From: Flavobacterium panacis | GTDB lineage: Bacteria > Bacteroidota > Bacteroidia > Flavobacteriales > Flavobacteriaceae | Assembly (NCBI RefSeq): GCF_024649945.1 | Contig: NZ_JANKMS010000005.1 | Span: forward strand, 1 to 64,000 | Length of the DNA stretch: 64,000 nt | Direction of reading: 5' to 3' | Made by a program: the position numbers and the translations under genes | Shown here: positions 17,171 through 26,826 of the stretch, piece after piece | How the letters are laid out: every line of letters starts with the position of its first letter | How positions within the stretch are numbered: the first letter of the stretch is position 1 | Notes under the pieces: generated by a model | What the model was told of the DNA's origin: nothing | The model's input: the letters and a program-made list of their open reading frames with translations, nothing else | Databases searched by the model: none

Positions 17171-17279
17171 AAATTTTAAATTCCAAATTTTAAATTCCAA
17201 ATTCCAAATACAAAATTAAAAACGTTATGTTGATAATTTAATAAAATTGGAGTTTGGGATTTAGAAGATGGAATTTTTA
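17171..17279. repeat. Degenerate inverted repeat, AAATTCCAAATTCC family, between rpsB and tsf
   Basis: The left part (17171-17217) is tandem AAATTCCAAATTTT-type sequence. The right part (17242-17279) reads ttggagtttgggattt and then ggaattttt, its approximate complement. Similar arrangements occur at 32198-32283 and 38971-39043. Confidence 0.55.
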
Positions 17280-17305
17280 CTTTTAACATTAAAATTCAAA
17301 ATATT

Positions 17306-18268
17306 ATGGCAACAATTACTGCTGCAGACGTAAATAAATTAAGACAATCTACAGGTGCCGGAATGATGGACTGTAAAAAAGCTTTAGTTGAAGCTGAAGG
17401 AGATTTCGATAAAGCGATCCAAATTCTTAGAGAAAAAGGACAAAAAGTTGCTGCTAACCGTTCTGACCGTGAGTCTTCTGAAGGAGCTGCTGTTTCTTTT
17501 ATCAATGCTGACAACACTAAAGGAGCTATCCTTACTTTAAACTGCGAAACTGACTTCGTAGGTAAAAATGAGGCTTTCGTTACTTTAGCTAAAGATTTAG
17601 TTGAAAGAGCTATCAACTTCTCTTCTAAAGAAGAATTTTTAGCTTCTGATTTCAACGGAATTACTGTTGCTGAGAAATTAATCGAGCAAACTGGAGTTAT
17701 CGGTGAGAAAATCGAAATCGGTGGTTTCGAAATTTTAGAAGGTGCTTTCGTTGGATCTTACGTTCACGTTAACAAAATTGCTGCTTTAACTGCAATTTCT
17801 GCTCCAATCGCTAATGCTGAGACTTTAACAAAAGACGTTTCTATGCAAGTTGCTTCTATGGGAGCTGACACATTATCTTACAAAGATTTTGATCCTGCTT
17901 TCGTTGAGTCTGAACTTGCTGCTCGTATTGCTGTAATTGAAAAAGATAACGAAGAAGCTGCACGTTTAGGAAAAACTTTGAAAAATGTTCCTAAATACAT
18001 CTCTTTCTCTCAATTAACTCCTGAAGTTATCAAACAAGCTGAAGAAGATGCTAAAGCTGAATTAAAAGCTGAAGGAAAACCAGAGCAAATCTGGGACAAA
18101 ATTCTTCCAGGAAAAGTTCAACGTTTTATCTCTGATAACACTACTTTAGATCAAGAAAAAGCTTTACTGGATCAAAACTTCATCAAAGATGACAGTAAAA
18201 AAGTTGGTGATTACGTAAAAGGATTCAATGTTGAAATCACAGGTTTCAAAAGAGTTACTTTAGGTTAA
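17306..18268 (+). CDS. tsf: Translation elongation factor Ts
   Basis: 320 residues. The N-terminal UBA-like domain contains LRQSTGAGMMDCKKALVEAEGD; the core has LNCETDFVGKNEAF, which carries the TDFV motif that contacts EF-Tu, and a C-terminal IWDKILPGKVQRFISDN segment. It is the GDP exchange factor for EF-Tu. At about 320 residues it is longer than the E. coli protein, as usual for Bacteroidota. Confidence 0.98.
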   Translation: MATITAADVNKLRQSTGAGMMDCKKALVEAEGDFDKAIQILREKGQKVAANRSDRESSEGAAVSFINADNTKGAILTLNCETDFVGKNEAFVTLAKDLVERAINFSSKEEFLASDFNGITVAEKLIEQTGVIGEKIEIGGFEILEGAFVGSYVHVNKIAALTAISAPIANAETLTKDVSMQVASMGADTLSYKDFDPAFVESELAARIAVIEKDNEEAARLGKTLKNVPKYISFSQLTPEVIKQAEEDAKAELKAEGKPEQIWDKILPGKVQRFISDNTTLDQEKALLDQNFIKDDSKKVGDYVKGFNVEITGFKRVTLG

Positions 18269-18286
18269 TATATTATTTCAATATTT

Positions 18287-18320
18287 AAAAAGCCCGAATA
18301 AATATTTATTCGGGCTTTTT
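18287..18320. terminator. Terminator after tsf
   Basis: 14-bp stem aaaaagcccgaata / tattcgggcttttt. Symmetrical A and T tracts also serve the convergent peptidase gene ending at 18326. Confidence 0.9.
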
Positions 18321-18325
18321 TATTT

Positions 18326-20392
18326 TTACTGTTTTTCTACTGGAAAATTTCTAGCACGCATCAAAGCATCTGATTGTGGCGCATGTCCTCTGAAATTCTC
18401 ATACATCTCCTCATTATCAATCATATTTCCAACGCTTAAAACTGTTTTGTAAAGACGTTCAGAAACATTTTTATCAAATGGTCCGTTTCCTTCCAGAAAA
18501 GCTTCATAAGCATCTGCATTGATCACGTCTGCCCACAAATAACTATAATATCCAGCCGCATATCCATCACTTGAAAATATATGAGCAAATTGAGGAATTC
18601 TATGTCGCATCACTATTTCAGACGGCATATTAATTTCACTTAAAACTTTCTTTTCAAATTCATGCGGATCGACTGTTTCAGTTGTTAAATGTAGTTTCAT
18701 ATCAACAAATGAACTTGAAATCGTTTCTACCGTTGCAAAACCTTCATTAAAATTGGCTGCTTTTCCAATTCTTTCTACCAACGATTGAGATAAAGGTTCG
18801 TTTGTTTTATAATGAAGTGCGAACTTATTTAAAACCTCAGGCGTTGCCAACCAGTGCTCTAATAATTGCGAAGGAAACTCAACATAATCTCTTGCAACCG
18901 AAGTTCCTGAAAGACTCGGATACGTTACATTAGAACACAATCCGTGTAGTGCATGACCAAATTCGTGAAACAAAGTCGTTGCATCATCCCACGAAATCAA
19001 AACAGCTTCGTTGCTATTTCCTTTAATAAAATTGCAATTGTTTGAAACAATAGGAAGCAAATTTTCCTTTATTTTCTGTTGATCTCTATGAGAGTTCATC
19101 CAGGCTCCCGAACGTTTTCCTACGCGTGCATAAGGATCAAAATACCAAAGACCGATAACTACTCCTGTATTTTTATTATTGACTTCCCAAACGCGCACAT
19201 CTGGATGATAAACAGGAACATCAAATACTTGTTTAAATCCGAGATCGAATAACTCACCAGCTGTCCAGAACATTCCTTCTCTCAGATTTTCTAACTGTAG
19301 ATATTGTTTTATTTCATTCTGATCTAAATCGTATTTAGCTTTACGCACTTTTTCGGCGTAATAGCGATAATCCCAAGGTTGAATTTTAAAATTCCCGCCT
19401 TCATCATCCACTATTTTCTGCATAGCCGAGACATCATTTTTCACTTTTTCGACTGCTGGCTTCCACACAGAATGCATTAAATCCAAAGTTTTCTGTGGGT
19501 CTTTTGCCATTTTGTTCGACAAACTCCATTCTGCAAAATTTTTAAAACCTAATATTTCAGCCTTTTTTGCTCGTAACTGCAAAATGGAAACCAGAGTTGC
19601 ATTAGTATTATTTGAATTATAATTATCACCTCTTTTTACAAAAATCTCAAATGCTTGTTCTCTTAATTTTCTCTGATCTGAAAAAGTCAAAAAAGGTTCA
19701 ATTGAAGATCTTGTATTTCCAATACAAGCCAAAACATTAAGCTTTCTTTCTTTTGCTTCTGCAATTGCCGCGTTTTTGAATTCTTCTGGCAATCCTTCTA
19801 AATCACTTTCTGAATTCAACTCCAAATATTGATCATTTTCTTCTGCTAATAATTTTTGGCTAAAAAGTGTAAAAAGCCCTGCAAGCTCCTGATTTATATT
19901 TGCTACTTCTTTTTTATCTTCCGCACTTAACTCCGCTCCTTCCCTAACAAAATCAGTATAATACAACCAAAGCAGACGCTGTTGTTCTGCTTTTAGCTTT
20001 TTACTGTCTTCCGATTTATATAATTTTTCAATCCTAGAAAACAGTTCATCATTTTGGTATAACTTATCACTAATCTCTGCCAATTTTGGAGACATTTCTG
20101 TATCTACCACATTAAATTCTGGACTACTTAAATTTGATCGATAAATTCCGTAAACCGCGTGAATTCTGTCTAGTTTTTCTCCTGAAAGCTCTAAAGCGAC
20201 AATTGTATTTTCAAAAGTTGGAGCTTCTAAATTATTTGCAATAACTTCAATTTCATTCAGTTTTTCCTGAATCGCAAATTCAATTGCAGGTTTAAAATCT
20301 GAAATTTTATATTTTGTAAAATCCGGAACACCTCCATAAGGTCCTGACCATTCCTGAAGCAACGGATTTTCTAACTCAATTTGTTTTTTCAT
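18326..20392 (-). CDS. dcp: M3-family zinc metallopeptidase (peptidyl-dipeptidase Dcp-like)
   Basis: 688 residues, the usual length of the Dcp/oligopeptidase A family. The zinc site HEFGHALHGL has H476, E477 and H480, with the third ligand expected about 25 residues later in the VEFPSQLLEHW segment. There is no signal peptide, so it is cytoplasmic; it degrades short peptides, removing C-terminal dipeptides if truly Dcp. The N-terminus (NPLLQEWSGPYGGVPDF) and length favour Dcp over OpdA. Monocistronic. Confidence 0.9.
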   Translation of the reverse strand: MKKQIELENPLLQEWSGPYGGVPDFTKYKISDFKPAIEFAIQEKLNEIEVIANNLEAPTFENTIVALELSGEKLDRIHAVYGIYRSNLSSPEFNVVDTEMSPKLAEISDKLYQNDELFSRIEKLYKSEDSKKLKAEQQRLLWLYYTDFVREGAELSAEDKKEVANINQELAGLFTLFSQKLLAEENDQYLELNSESDLEGLPEEFKNAAIAEAKERKLNVLACIGNTRSSIEPFLTFSDQRKLREQAFEIFVKRGDNYNSNNTNATLVSILQLRAKKAEILGFKNFAEWSLSNKMAKDPQKTLDLMHSVWKPAVEKVKNDVSAMQKIVDDEGGNFKIQPWDYRYYAEKVRKAKYDLDQNEIKQYLQLENLREGMFWTAGELFDLGFKQVFDVPVYHPDVRVWEVNNKNTGVVIGLWYFDPYARVGKRSGAWMNSHRDQQKIKENLLPIVSNNCNFIKGNSNEAVLISWDDATTLFHEFGHALHGLCSNVTYPSLSGTSVARDYVEFPSQLLEHWLATPEVLNKFALHYKTNEPLSQSLVERIGKAANFNEGFATVETISSSFVDMKLHLTTETVDPHEFEKKVLSEINMPSEIVMRHRIPQFAHIFSSDGYAAGYYSYLWADVINADAYEAFLEGNGPFDKNVSERLYKTVLSVGNMIDNEEMYENFRGHAPQSDALMRARNFPVEKQ

Positions 20393-20511
20393 AATAACAC
20401 ATTTTTATAAATTCTATCAAAACCTTAAAAGACCATAATGACAGTATTCCAAAATTAACCAATCGAAAGCATATCAACAATTATCTATTTCTATGATTTA
20501 AAGAAATAGCT

Positions 20512-20519
20512 TAAATTTG
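20512..20519 (+). promoter_or_regulatory. -7 box of queuosine-precursor transporter gene
   Basis: TAAATTTG. A possible TTG start at 20517 lies inside this box, so the real start must be the ATG at 20541, about 15 nt after the expected transcription start. Confidence 0.7.
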
Positions 20520-20540
20520 AAACATCATAACGAAAATAAC

Positions 20541-21218
20541 ATGTTTAAAACCCGAAAAGAGATTGTCTTTGTAATTCTTGCAGGAATATTTATTACCAAT
20601 GCCGTTGTGGCTGAACTTATTGGAGGAAAATTAATCCAGATTGGACCTTTTGTAATGAGTATCGGAATTCTTCCATGGCCCGTTGTTTTTTTAACTACCG
20701 ATTTAATTAATGAATATTTTGGTGAGAAAGGGGTAAAAAAACTTTCTTTTATCACAGCATGTTTGATTACTTACGCTTTTATCATTCTTTTTATGGCCAT
20801 AACCATCCCTGCTGCTAAAGGAATAAGTCCCGTTGACGACAATCAGTTTGAAGCTGTTTTTGGACAAAGTATGTGGATTATTGTCGGGAGTATAATTGCC
20901 TTTATGGTTTCGCAATTGATTGATGTAAGTGTTTTTTGGTTTTTTAGAAAAAGAACTGGACATAAAAAAATATGGCTCAGAACTACCGGATCGACTGTAA
21001 TCTCACAACTATTTGATTCGTTTATCGTTCTTGGAATTGCTTTCTGGCTTCCAGGAAAAATCGATTTTGATACTTTTATATCGTCGGGATTAATCGGATA
21101 TGTTTTCAAACTATCTATCGCAGTTTTACTAACTCCTGCCATTTATTTAGGTCATAATTTAATAAAAAAATATCTAGAAAAAGATAATCTCCAAAACGAC
21201 GAAGAACATTTACAATAA
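20541..21218 (+). CDS. Queuosine precursor transporter (YhhQ/DUF165 family)
   Basis: 225 residues with about six hydrophobic helices: ILAGIFITNAVVAELIGGK, LPWPVVFLTTDLINEYFG, ITACLITYAFIILFMAI and WIIVGSIIAFMVSQLIDV. The WPVVFLTTDLINEYFG and SQLIDVSVFWFFRKRTG segments are diagnostic of the YhhQ family, which imports queuine-pathway intermediates (preQ0/preQ1). ATG 20541 is preferred over TTG 20517, which sits in the promoter box. The stop codon overlaps the start of the following lipoprotein gene. Confidence 0.9.
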   Translation: MFKTRKEIVFVILAGIFITNAVVAELIGGKLIQIGPFVMSIGILPWPVVFLTTDLINEYFGEKGVKKLSFITACLITYAFIILFMAITIPAAKGISPVDDNQFEAVFGQSMWIIVGSIIAFMVSQLIDVSVFWFFRKRTGHKKIWLRTTGSTVISQLFDSFIVLGIAFWLPGKIDFDTFISSGLIGYVFKLSIAVLLTPAIYLGHNLIKKYLEKDNLQNDEEHLQ

Positions 21219-21844
21219 TGAGGAATTACAAAATGTATTTTTTAGCAATCCTTATAAGTTGTCTTGTAAGTTGCTCTAAAAATGCAAAAAAACAAATACT
21301 TGAAGTCACCGACAAGATTTCAAATCAAATAGAAACTATTTCAGAAAGCACTGTTGAGACTGTAAAAGAATATAAAAACTCAATTGTAGATAAAATCACA
21401 AATGATGATATTCCTGCCGAAAATAAAGACATTGCAAATGACAGTATTGCGGTAGAAAAAATCGAAAATGACAAGTTTTTAGGAATTACCTATTTCAAAA
21501 AATTCATATCAGATTGTAAAACTGGAGAAACCATAACACAAAAGGAATTAATTGAAAATCACAACATTCCTGCTGACGGAATAAAACTGATAAAAAGCAT
21601 TACCAAAACGGCTGAAGATGAAATTGAAATAAAATGGAAATCAACTTGGTTTATTGAACGTATTTCGGATGCTAAATTTACTGATGCCAAAATAAAGTTC
21701 AAATTCGAAGCCAATAAAATGTACACTTCCGGACAAGCCATCGGAATTAAATACAAAAAGAAAATCTATACCGATCTCATTATAATTGGAACAAAAGCTT
21801 ATATACCGAGCGTAAAAGGTTATCATTGGAAAATTGGAAAGTAA
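21218..21844 (+). CDS. Uncharacterised lipoprotein
   Basis: 208 residues. Lipoprotein signal MRNYKMYFLAILISCLVSC with the lipidated Cys near residue 19. Then comes a charged, probably helical segment rich in E, K, T and S (about 20-90) and a C-terminal domain with YFKKFISDCKTGE, EIEIKWKSTW and IGTKAYIPSVKGYHW. I do not recognise the family. The start overlaps the transporter stop (TAATGA), so translation is coupled. A role connected to queuosine uptake would rest on position only. Confidence 0.8.
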   Translation: MRNYKMYFLAILISCLVSCSKNAKKQILEVTDKISNQIETISESTVETVKEYKNSIVDKITNDDIPAENKDIANDSIAVEKIENDKFLGITYFKKFISDCKTGETITQKELIENHNIPADGIKLIKSITKTAEDEIEIKWKSTWFIERISDAKFTDAKIKFKFEANKMYTSGQAIGIKYKKKIYTDLIIIGTKAYIPSVKGYHWKIGK

Positions 21845-21950
21845 AAAGTATTGATTTCTAAAAATAATTTTACAAATACAAATTAATTTTAGAATTAAAC
21901 AAATAAAGTAAAAACTTACAAAATAAATTTATAAATGTAAGAATTATTGT

Positions 21951-21958
21951 TATTTTTG
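21951..21958 (+). promoter_or_regulatory. -7 box of lipocalin-like lipoprotein gene
   Basis: TATTTTTG, 33 bp upstream of the start at 21991. Confidence 0.6.
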
Positions 21959-21990
21959 CACTTATATAAACAATTAATTTTTAAGTTAAA

Positions 21991-22428
21991 ATGAAAAAAC
22001 TAGCTATTTTATTTATTTCAGTTGGACTTTTATCATCATGCAGCAGTAATGATAATGATGATAAACCTGCTAACGAAACAGCATCACTTATTGGAAAATG
22101 GGAGCTTACAAAACATGGGAACATTTTAAATGGTTCTGAACTTTTTCTACCTATTAATAAAGAAGGAAATTGCAGTTATGACCAAATTGAATTTTTAGAA
22201 AATGGTAATTATAAGGAGTTACAGTATGAATATACAAATTCAAAATGTAAAGAATACACCAATGACGGAACATGGTCAAAATCAAATAACATCTTAACAA
22301 CTAAAGACATCTTAAAGAATGAATTTGGCTATGAAATATTAAGATTAGACGAAACTACATTAAGATTAAAAATTACCAAGGGTAATGATAGTGCAATTTA
22401 TTTACTACTTGAATACACGAGAAAATAA
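21991..22428 (+). CDS. Lipocalin-like lipoprotein
   Basis: 145 residues. Signal peptide with lipobox LLSSC (Cys 17) followed by an S/N/D-rich linker, then LIGKWELTK..., FLENGNYKELQY, GTWSKSNNILTT and LRLDETTLRLKI, the strand pattern of small lipocalin-like domain proteins common in Flavobacterium. Ligand unknown. It has its own promoter and terminator. Confidence 0.8.
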   Translation: MKKLAILFISVGLLSSCSSNDNDDKPANETASLIGKWELTKHGNILNGSELFLPINKEGNCSYDQIEFLENGNYKELQYEYTNSKCKEYTNDGTWSKSNNILTTKDILKNEFGYEILRLDETTLRLKITKGNDSAIYLLLEYTRK

Positions 22429-22448
22429 AATTACAAATCAATTAAATT

Positions 22449-22483
22449 AAACCTCCGTTCAAAAAAAGAACTGAGGTTTTTTT
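22449..22483 (+). terminator. Terminator after lipocalin-like gene
   Basis: Stem aaacctccgttc / gaactgaggttt with one mismatch and a T tract. The T tract runs into the tag promoter. Confidence 0.8.
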
Positions 22484-22490
22484 ATATTTG
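22483..22490 (+). promoter_or_regulatory. -7 box of tag
   Basis: TATATTTG ends 10 bp before the tag ATG, implying a 5' leader of only about 4 nt, too short for a Shine-Dalgarno site. Confidence 0.65.
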
Positions 22491-22500
22491 AAAAAAACAA

Positions 22501-23061
22501 ATGGAACCAATAAGATGCAGCTGGTGCTCAGCAAGCGATTTATATAAAAAATATCATGACGAAGAATGGGGCGTTCCTGTTTATGACGACCCAACTTTAT
22601 TCGAATTTTTAATTCTTGAAACTTTTCAAGCTGGTTTAAGTTGGATTACAATTTTAAATAAAAGAGAGAATTTCAGAGCTGCTTTTGATCATTTCGATTA
22701 TAAAAAAATGGCTAATTATTCTGAAGATAAAATCGAAGAGTTAATGCAGAATTCCGGAATTATTCGGAACAAGTTAAAAATTAAAGCGGCAGTTTCAAAC
22801 GCTCAGGCTTTTATGAAAGTTCAGGAAGAATTTGGAACTTTCTCAGATTATATTTGGAAATATACTGACGGAAAACCAATCGTAAACAATTTAAAAAACT
22901 CAAAAGATGCTCCGGCTACTACTCCACTTTCTGATGAAATCAGTAAAGATTTGAAGAAAAGAGGTTTTAAATTTGTAGGTTCAACCGTTATTTACGCTCA
23001 CATGCAAGCCACCGGAATGGTCAATGATCACGTAGAAGATTGCTTTACGCGAAAAAAATAG
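22501..23061 (+). CDS. tag: DNA-3-methyladenine glycosylase I
   Basis: 186 residues, usual Tag length. MEPIRCSWC, YHDEEWGVP, ETFQAGLSWITILNKRENFRAAF, GIIRNKLKIKA and KKRGFKFVGSTVIYAHMQATGMVNDH are the family signatures; Cys and His residues at the two ends form the zinc site. It removes 3-methyladenine from alkylated DNA. Monocistronic; the promoter is so close that the mRNA is probably leaderless. The alkylation cluster at 51.5-54.2 kb is unlinked. Confidence 0.96.
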   Translation: MEPIRCSWCSASDLYKKYHDEEWGVPVYDDPTLFEFLILETFQAGLSWITILNKRENFRAAFDHFDYKKMANYSEDKIEELMQNSGIIRNKLKIKAAVSNAQAFMKVQEEFGTFSDYIWKYTDGKPIVNNLKNSKDAPATTPLSDEISKDLKKRGFKFVGSTVIYAHMQATGMVNDHVEDCFTRKK

Positions 23062-23134
23062 TTTTCAGTCGCAGTCGCAGATTTCAGCTACTTAAATCCA
23101 GTTTAAAACTGAAAACTGCGACTGAGACTGTAAA
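23061..23134. repeat. Inverted repeat, CAGTCTCAGTCGCAG family
   Basis: Left arm 23061-23085 (gttttcagtcgcagtcgcag...) is the near-complement of 23110-23134 (gaaaactgcgactgagactg...), with a 24-bp centre. A single arm of the same family (gctgaaaactgtcactgagact) occurs at 44370-44392 after the haemoglobin gene. Confidence 0.7.
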
Positions 23135-23151
23135 CTTTAAAAATAAAACAT

Positions 23152-23159
23152 TACATTTG
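23152..23159 (+). promoter_or_regulatory. -7 box of thiamine operon
   Basis: TACATTTG, 7 bp before the first base of the TPP aptamer, placing the transcription start at the base of the P1 stem. Confidence 0.8.
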
Positions 23160-23165
23160 CTTCAC

Positions 23166-23246
23166 ACTTTAGGGGTGTCTACAAACTTGTAGGCTGAGAT
23201 TTTACCCTCTGAACCTGATCTAGTTCATACTAGCGTAGGGAAAAGT
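23166..23246 (+). promoter_or_regulatory. TPP riboswitch (THI element) of thiamine biosynthesis operon
   Basis: Contains the conserved THI-box segments in order: AGGGGTG, GGCTGAGAT, ACCCTCTGAACCTGATCTAG and the 3' GTAGGGAAAAGTA. P1 forms between acttt (23166-23170) and aaagt (23242-23246). It should switch off the operon when thiamine pyrophosphate is abundant. Confidence 0.97.
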
Positions 23247-23284
23247 AAGATGACTTCTGCGCGCATTTTTATGCGCTCTTGTAG

Positions 23285-23328
23285 CCATTCCTAAGGTGTA
23301 TCTATACACTAAACTCAACAAGGAATGG
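23285..23328 (+). promoter_or_regulatory. Start-codon-sequestering stem of the TPP riboswitch
   Basis: ccattcct (23285-23292) is perfectly complementary to aggaatgg (23321-23328), which contains the SD-like AGGA and the thiS ATG at 23325. A perfect hairpin gtgta-tcta-tacac (23296-23309) stacks inside. Upstream, gcgcat/atgcgc (23261-23276) could form an alternative stem. This indicates translational control. Confidence 0.7.
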
Positions 23329-23531
23329 AACTAAAAATCAATCAACAAACCAAAAAATTCAATGCTGAATCGCTAAGCGTTCAATCATTGCTCGATCTCG
23401 AAATTCCGCAAAAACAAAACGGAATCGCTGTTGCTGTCAACAATAACGTTGTTCCAAAAACCAAATGGAACGAATTCTTCCTACACGAAACTGACGATAT
23501 TTTGATTATTTCTGCTACCCAAGGGGGATAA
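23325..23531 (+). CDS. thiS: Sulfur carrier protein ThiS
   Basis: 68 residues, ubiquitin-like. [12 protein letters not shown] at the N-terminus, [14 protein letters not shown] in the middle, and the C-terminal Gly-Gly (SATQGG) that is adenylated by ThiF and thiocarboxylated to supply sulfur for the thiazole ring. First gene of the thi operon. Its start codon lies in a stem with an upstream complement, so it is the control point of the riboswitch. Confidence 0.95.
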   Translation: MELKINQQTKKFNAESLSVQSLLDLEIPQKQNGIAVAVNNNVVPKTKWNEFFLHETDDILIISATQGG

Positions 23532-23565
23532 AATCCAATATTTAAATTCCAATTTACTAACCATA

Positions 23566-23593
23566 CGTAGACGCACTGCAGTGCGTCTCTACG
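23566..23593. repeat. Palindrome AGACGCACTGCAGTGCGTCT between thiS and thiC
   Basis: A perfect 20-bp palindrome at 23569-23588, flanked by cgt and ctacg remnants of longer arms. It belongs to a dispersed flavobacterial palindrome family I recall; here it sits inside an operon, 72 bp before the thiC start. Confidence 0.75.
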
Positions 23594-23646
23594 GAAAAAC
23601 ATTGCGAATAAACACAATCAGAATCAACTTGAAACTTCAAACTTGA

Positions 23647-25485
<1,839 letters not shown>

Positions 25486-25516
25486 GAGGCAAGAAAATAG
25501 AACAAAGAGAAAAGAC

Positions 25517-26128
25517 ATGATCGTAATTACAAATCCTTTTTCTGTTGAAGATGAAATTCAAATTCTTCATTCTTTATTGGAGGAAGGATTGTCTTTGCTT
25601 CATATTCGGAAACCTGATTTTTCAGAGTTGGAAATGGCGCAGTTTCTTCATCAGGTTAAACTACAATTTCGAGGAAATTTGGTCTTGCATAGTCATCATC
25701 ATTTAGCAGAAGATTTTGGAATTAACAACTTTCATTTTTCTGAAAAAGAAAGAAAAAGTCTGAATGATTTTCCCACAAGGTTTTCAAAACCTTGTAGGTA
25801 TAAATTTTCAACATCAACACATTCGATTGAAGATTTTAATTCACTTGAAAATTTTGATTATGCTTTCTTAAGTCCTGTTTATAAAAGTATTTCTAAAGAA
25901 AATTATCATCCTAAAATTGATCTTTTTGAAGCAATAAAATCAAGAACAAATCATCAAACAAAAATGATTGCTTTAGGCGGAATTGATTCAAAAAACATTC
26001 AAGATGTTTTAGAAAAAGATTTTGACGATGTCACGCTTTTAGGAAGTATTTGGAAGAATGAAAATCCATTAAAACAATTTAAATTATGTCAACAGATCGC
26101 CCTTTCGTACTCACAATCGCAGGTTTAG
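25517..26128 (+). CDS. TenI/ThiE-like protein (probable thiazole tautomerase)
   Basis: 203 residues from ATG 25517; the frame is open further upstream but overlaps thiC. The TIM-barrel pattern of TenI/ThiE is visible (MIVITNPF, LLHIRKPDFS, AFLSPVYKSISKENYHPK, MIALGGID), but the TMP-synthase motifs are altered: LHSHHH where ThiE has VND, and NNFHFSEKE instead of GIHLG. A canonical ThiE follows two genes later, so this copy is more likely a TenI-type thiazole tautomerase; that is inference. Codons 86-94 are a 27-bp palindromic insertion (25772-25798). It overlaps thiD by 43 bp. Confidence 0.85.
   Translation: MIVITNPFSVEDEIQILHSLLEEGLSLLHIRKPDFSELEMAQFLHQVKLQFRGNLVLHSHHHLAEDFGINNFHFSEKERKSLNDFPTRFSKPCRYKFSTSTHSIEDFNSLENFDYAFLSPVYKSISKENYHPKIDLFEAIKSRTNHQTKMIALGGIDSKNIQDVLEKDFDDVTLLGSIWKNENPLKQFKLCQQIALSYSQSQV
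25772..25798. repeat. In-frame palindromic element inside the tenI-like gene
   Basis: acaaggtttt-c-aaaaccttgt (25775-25795) is a perfect palindrome, extended by CC/GG at both ends to 27 bp, exactly nine codons (PTRFSKPCR). It resembles intergenic palindromes of Flavobacterium genomes and interrupts an otherwise conserved region without breaking the frame. Confidence 0.75.
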
Positions 26129-26826
26129 ATCCTTCGGGTGGCGCTGGGATTTTGGCTGATATCAAAACATTTGAACAGCACAAAGTGACTGGTTTTGCTA
26201 TTTCGACAGCGAATACAATTCAGACTGAAAACCAGTTTCACGAAATTCAGTGGACAGATTTGAGTTTTGTGATGCGTTCTATTGAAACGCTACTTTTAAA
26301 CTATAAAATCAGCGTAGTAAAAATTGGAATTGTATCTTCTTTATACGATTTAGATCGAATTGTTTCGACCATAAAACTGCTTTCTCCTTCAACAAAAATG
26401 GTTTGGGATCCAGTTTTGAAATCGACTACAAAATTTGAATTTATGGAAGTTCAAAATTATTTGAGTTTAAACAAAATACTCTCCAAAATTGATTTGATTA
26501 CGCCTAATTATTACGAAGCCGAAATATTGTTTCCTGATTTTATTTCTAAAGAAAATGAGTTTTCAACGAACATTTTATTGAAAGGCGGACATAATGAAAA
26601 GGCTTTAGGAACAGATCGTTTATTTCTAAAAAATGAAGTTTGTGAATTACTTCCGTCAAATCAAAAATGTTTTGAAAAACATGGTTCTGGTTGTGTTCTT
26701 TCTTCTGCGATTGCTTCCAATTTGGCTTTGAGTCAAACTTTAGAAATGGCTTGCAAAAACGCTAAAATCTATATCGAAAATTACTTGAGTTCAACATCAA
26801 CATTAATCGGATATCATTATGTATAG
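26086..26826 (+). CDS. thiD: Hydroxymethylpyrimidine/phosphomethylpyrimidine kinase
   Basis: 246 residues, ribokinase-like. LTIAGLDPSGGAGILADIKTF at the N-terminus, VWDPVLKSTT, ITPNYYEAE and HGSGCVLSSAIAS (ATP/catalytic motif) identify ThiD, which phosphorylates HMP to HMP-PP. It overlaps its neighbours on both sides (43 bp upstream, 8 bp downstream), showing tight operon packing. Confidence 0.96.
   Translation: MSTDRPFVLTIAGLDPSGGAGILADIKTFEQHKVTGFAISTANTIQTENQFHEIQWTDLSFVMRSIETLLLNYKISVVKIGIVSSLYDLDRIVSTIKLLSPSTKMVWDPVLKSTTKFEFMEVQNYLSLNKILSKIDLITPNYYEAEILFPDFISKENEFSTNILLKGGHNEKALGTDRLFLKNEVCELLPSNQKCFEKHGSGCVLSSAIASNLALSQTLEMACKNAKIYIENYLSSTSTLIGYHYV

Noticed and set aside
20517..20540. 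TTG start for the queuosine-precursor transporter
   Set aside because: The TTG is part of the TAAATTTG promoter box, so it is not transcribed.
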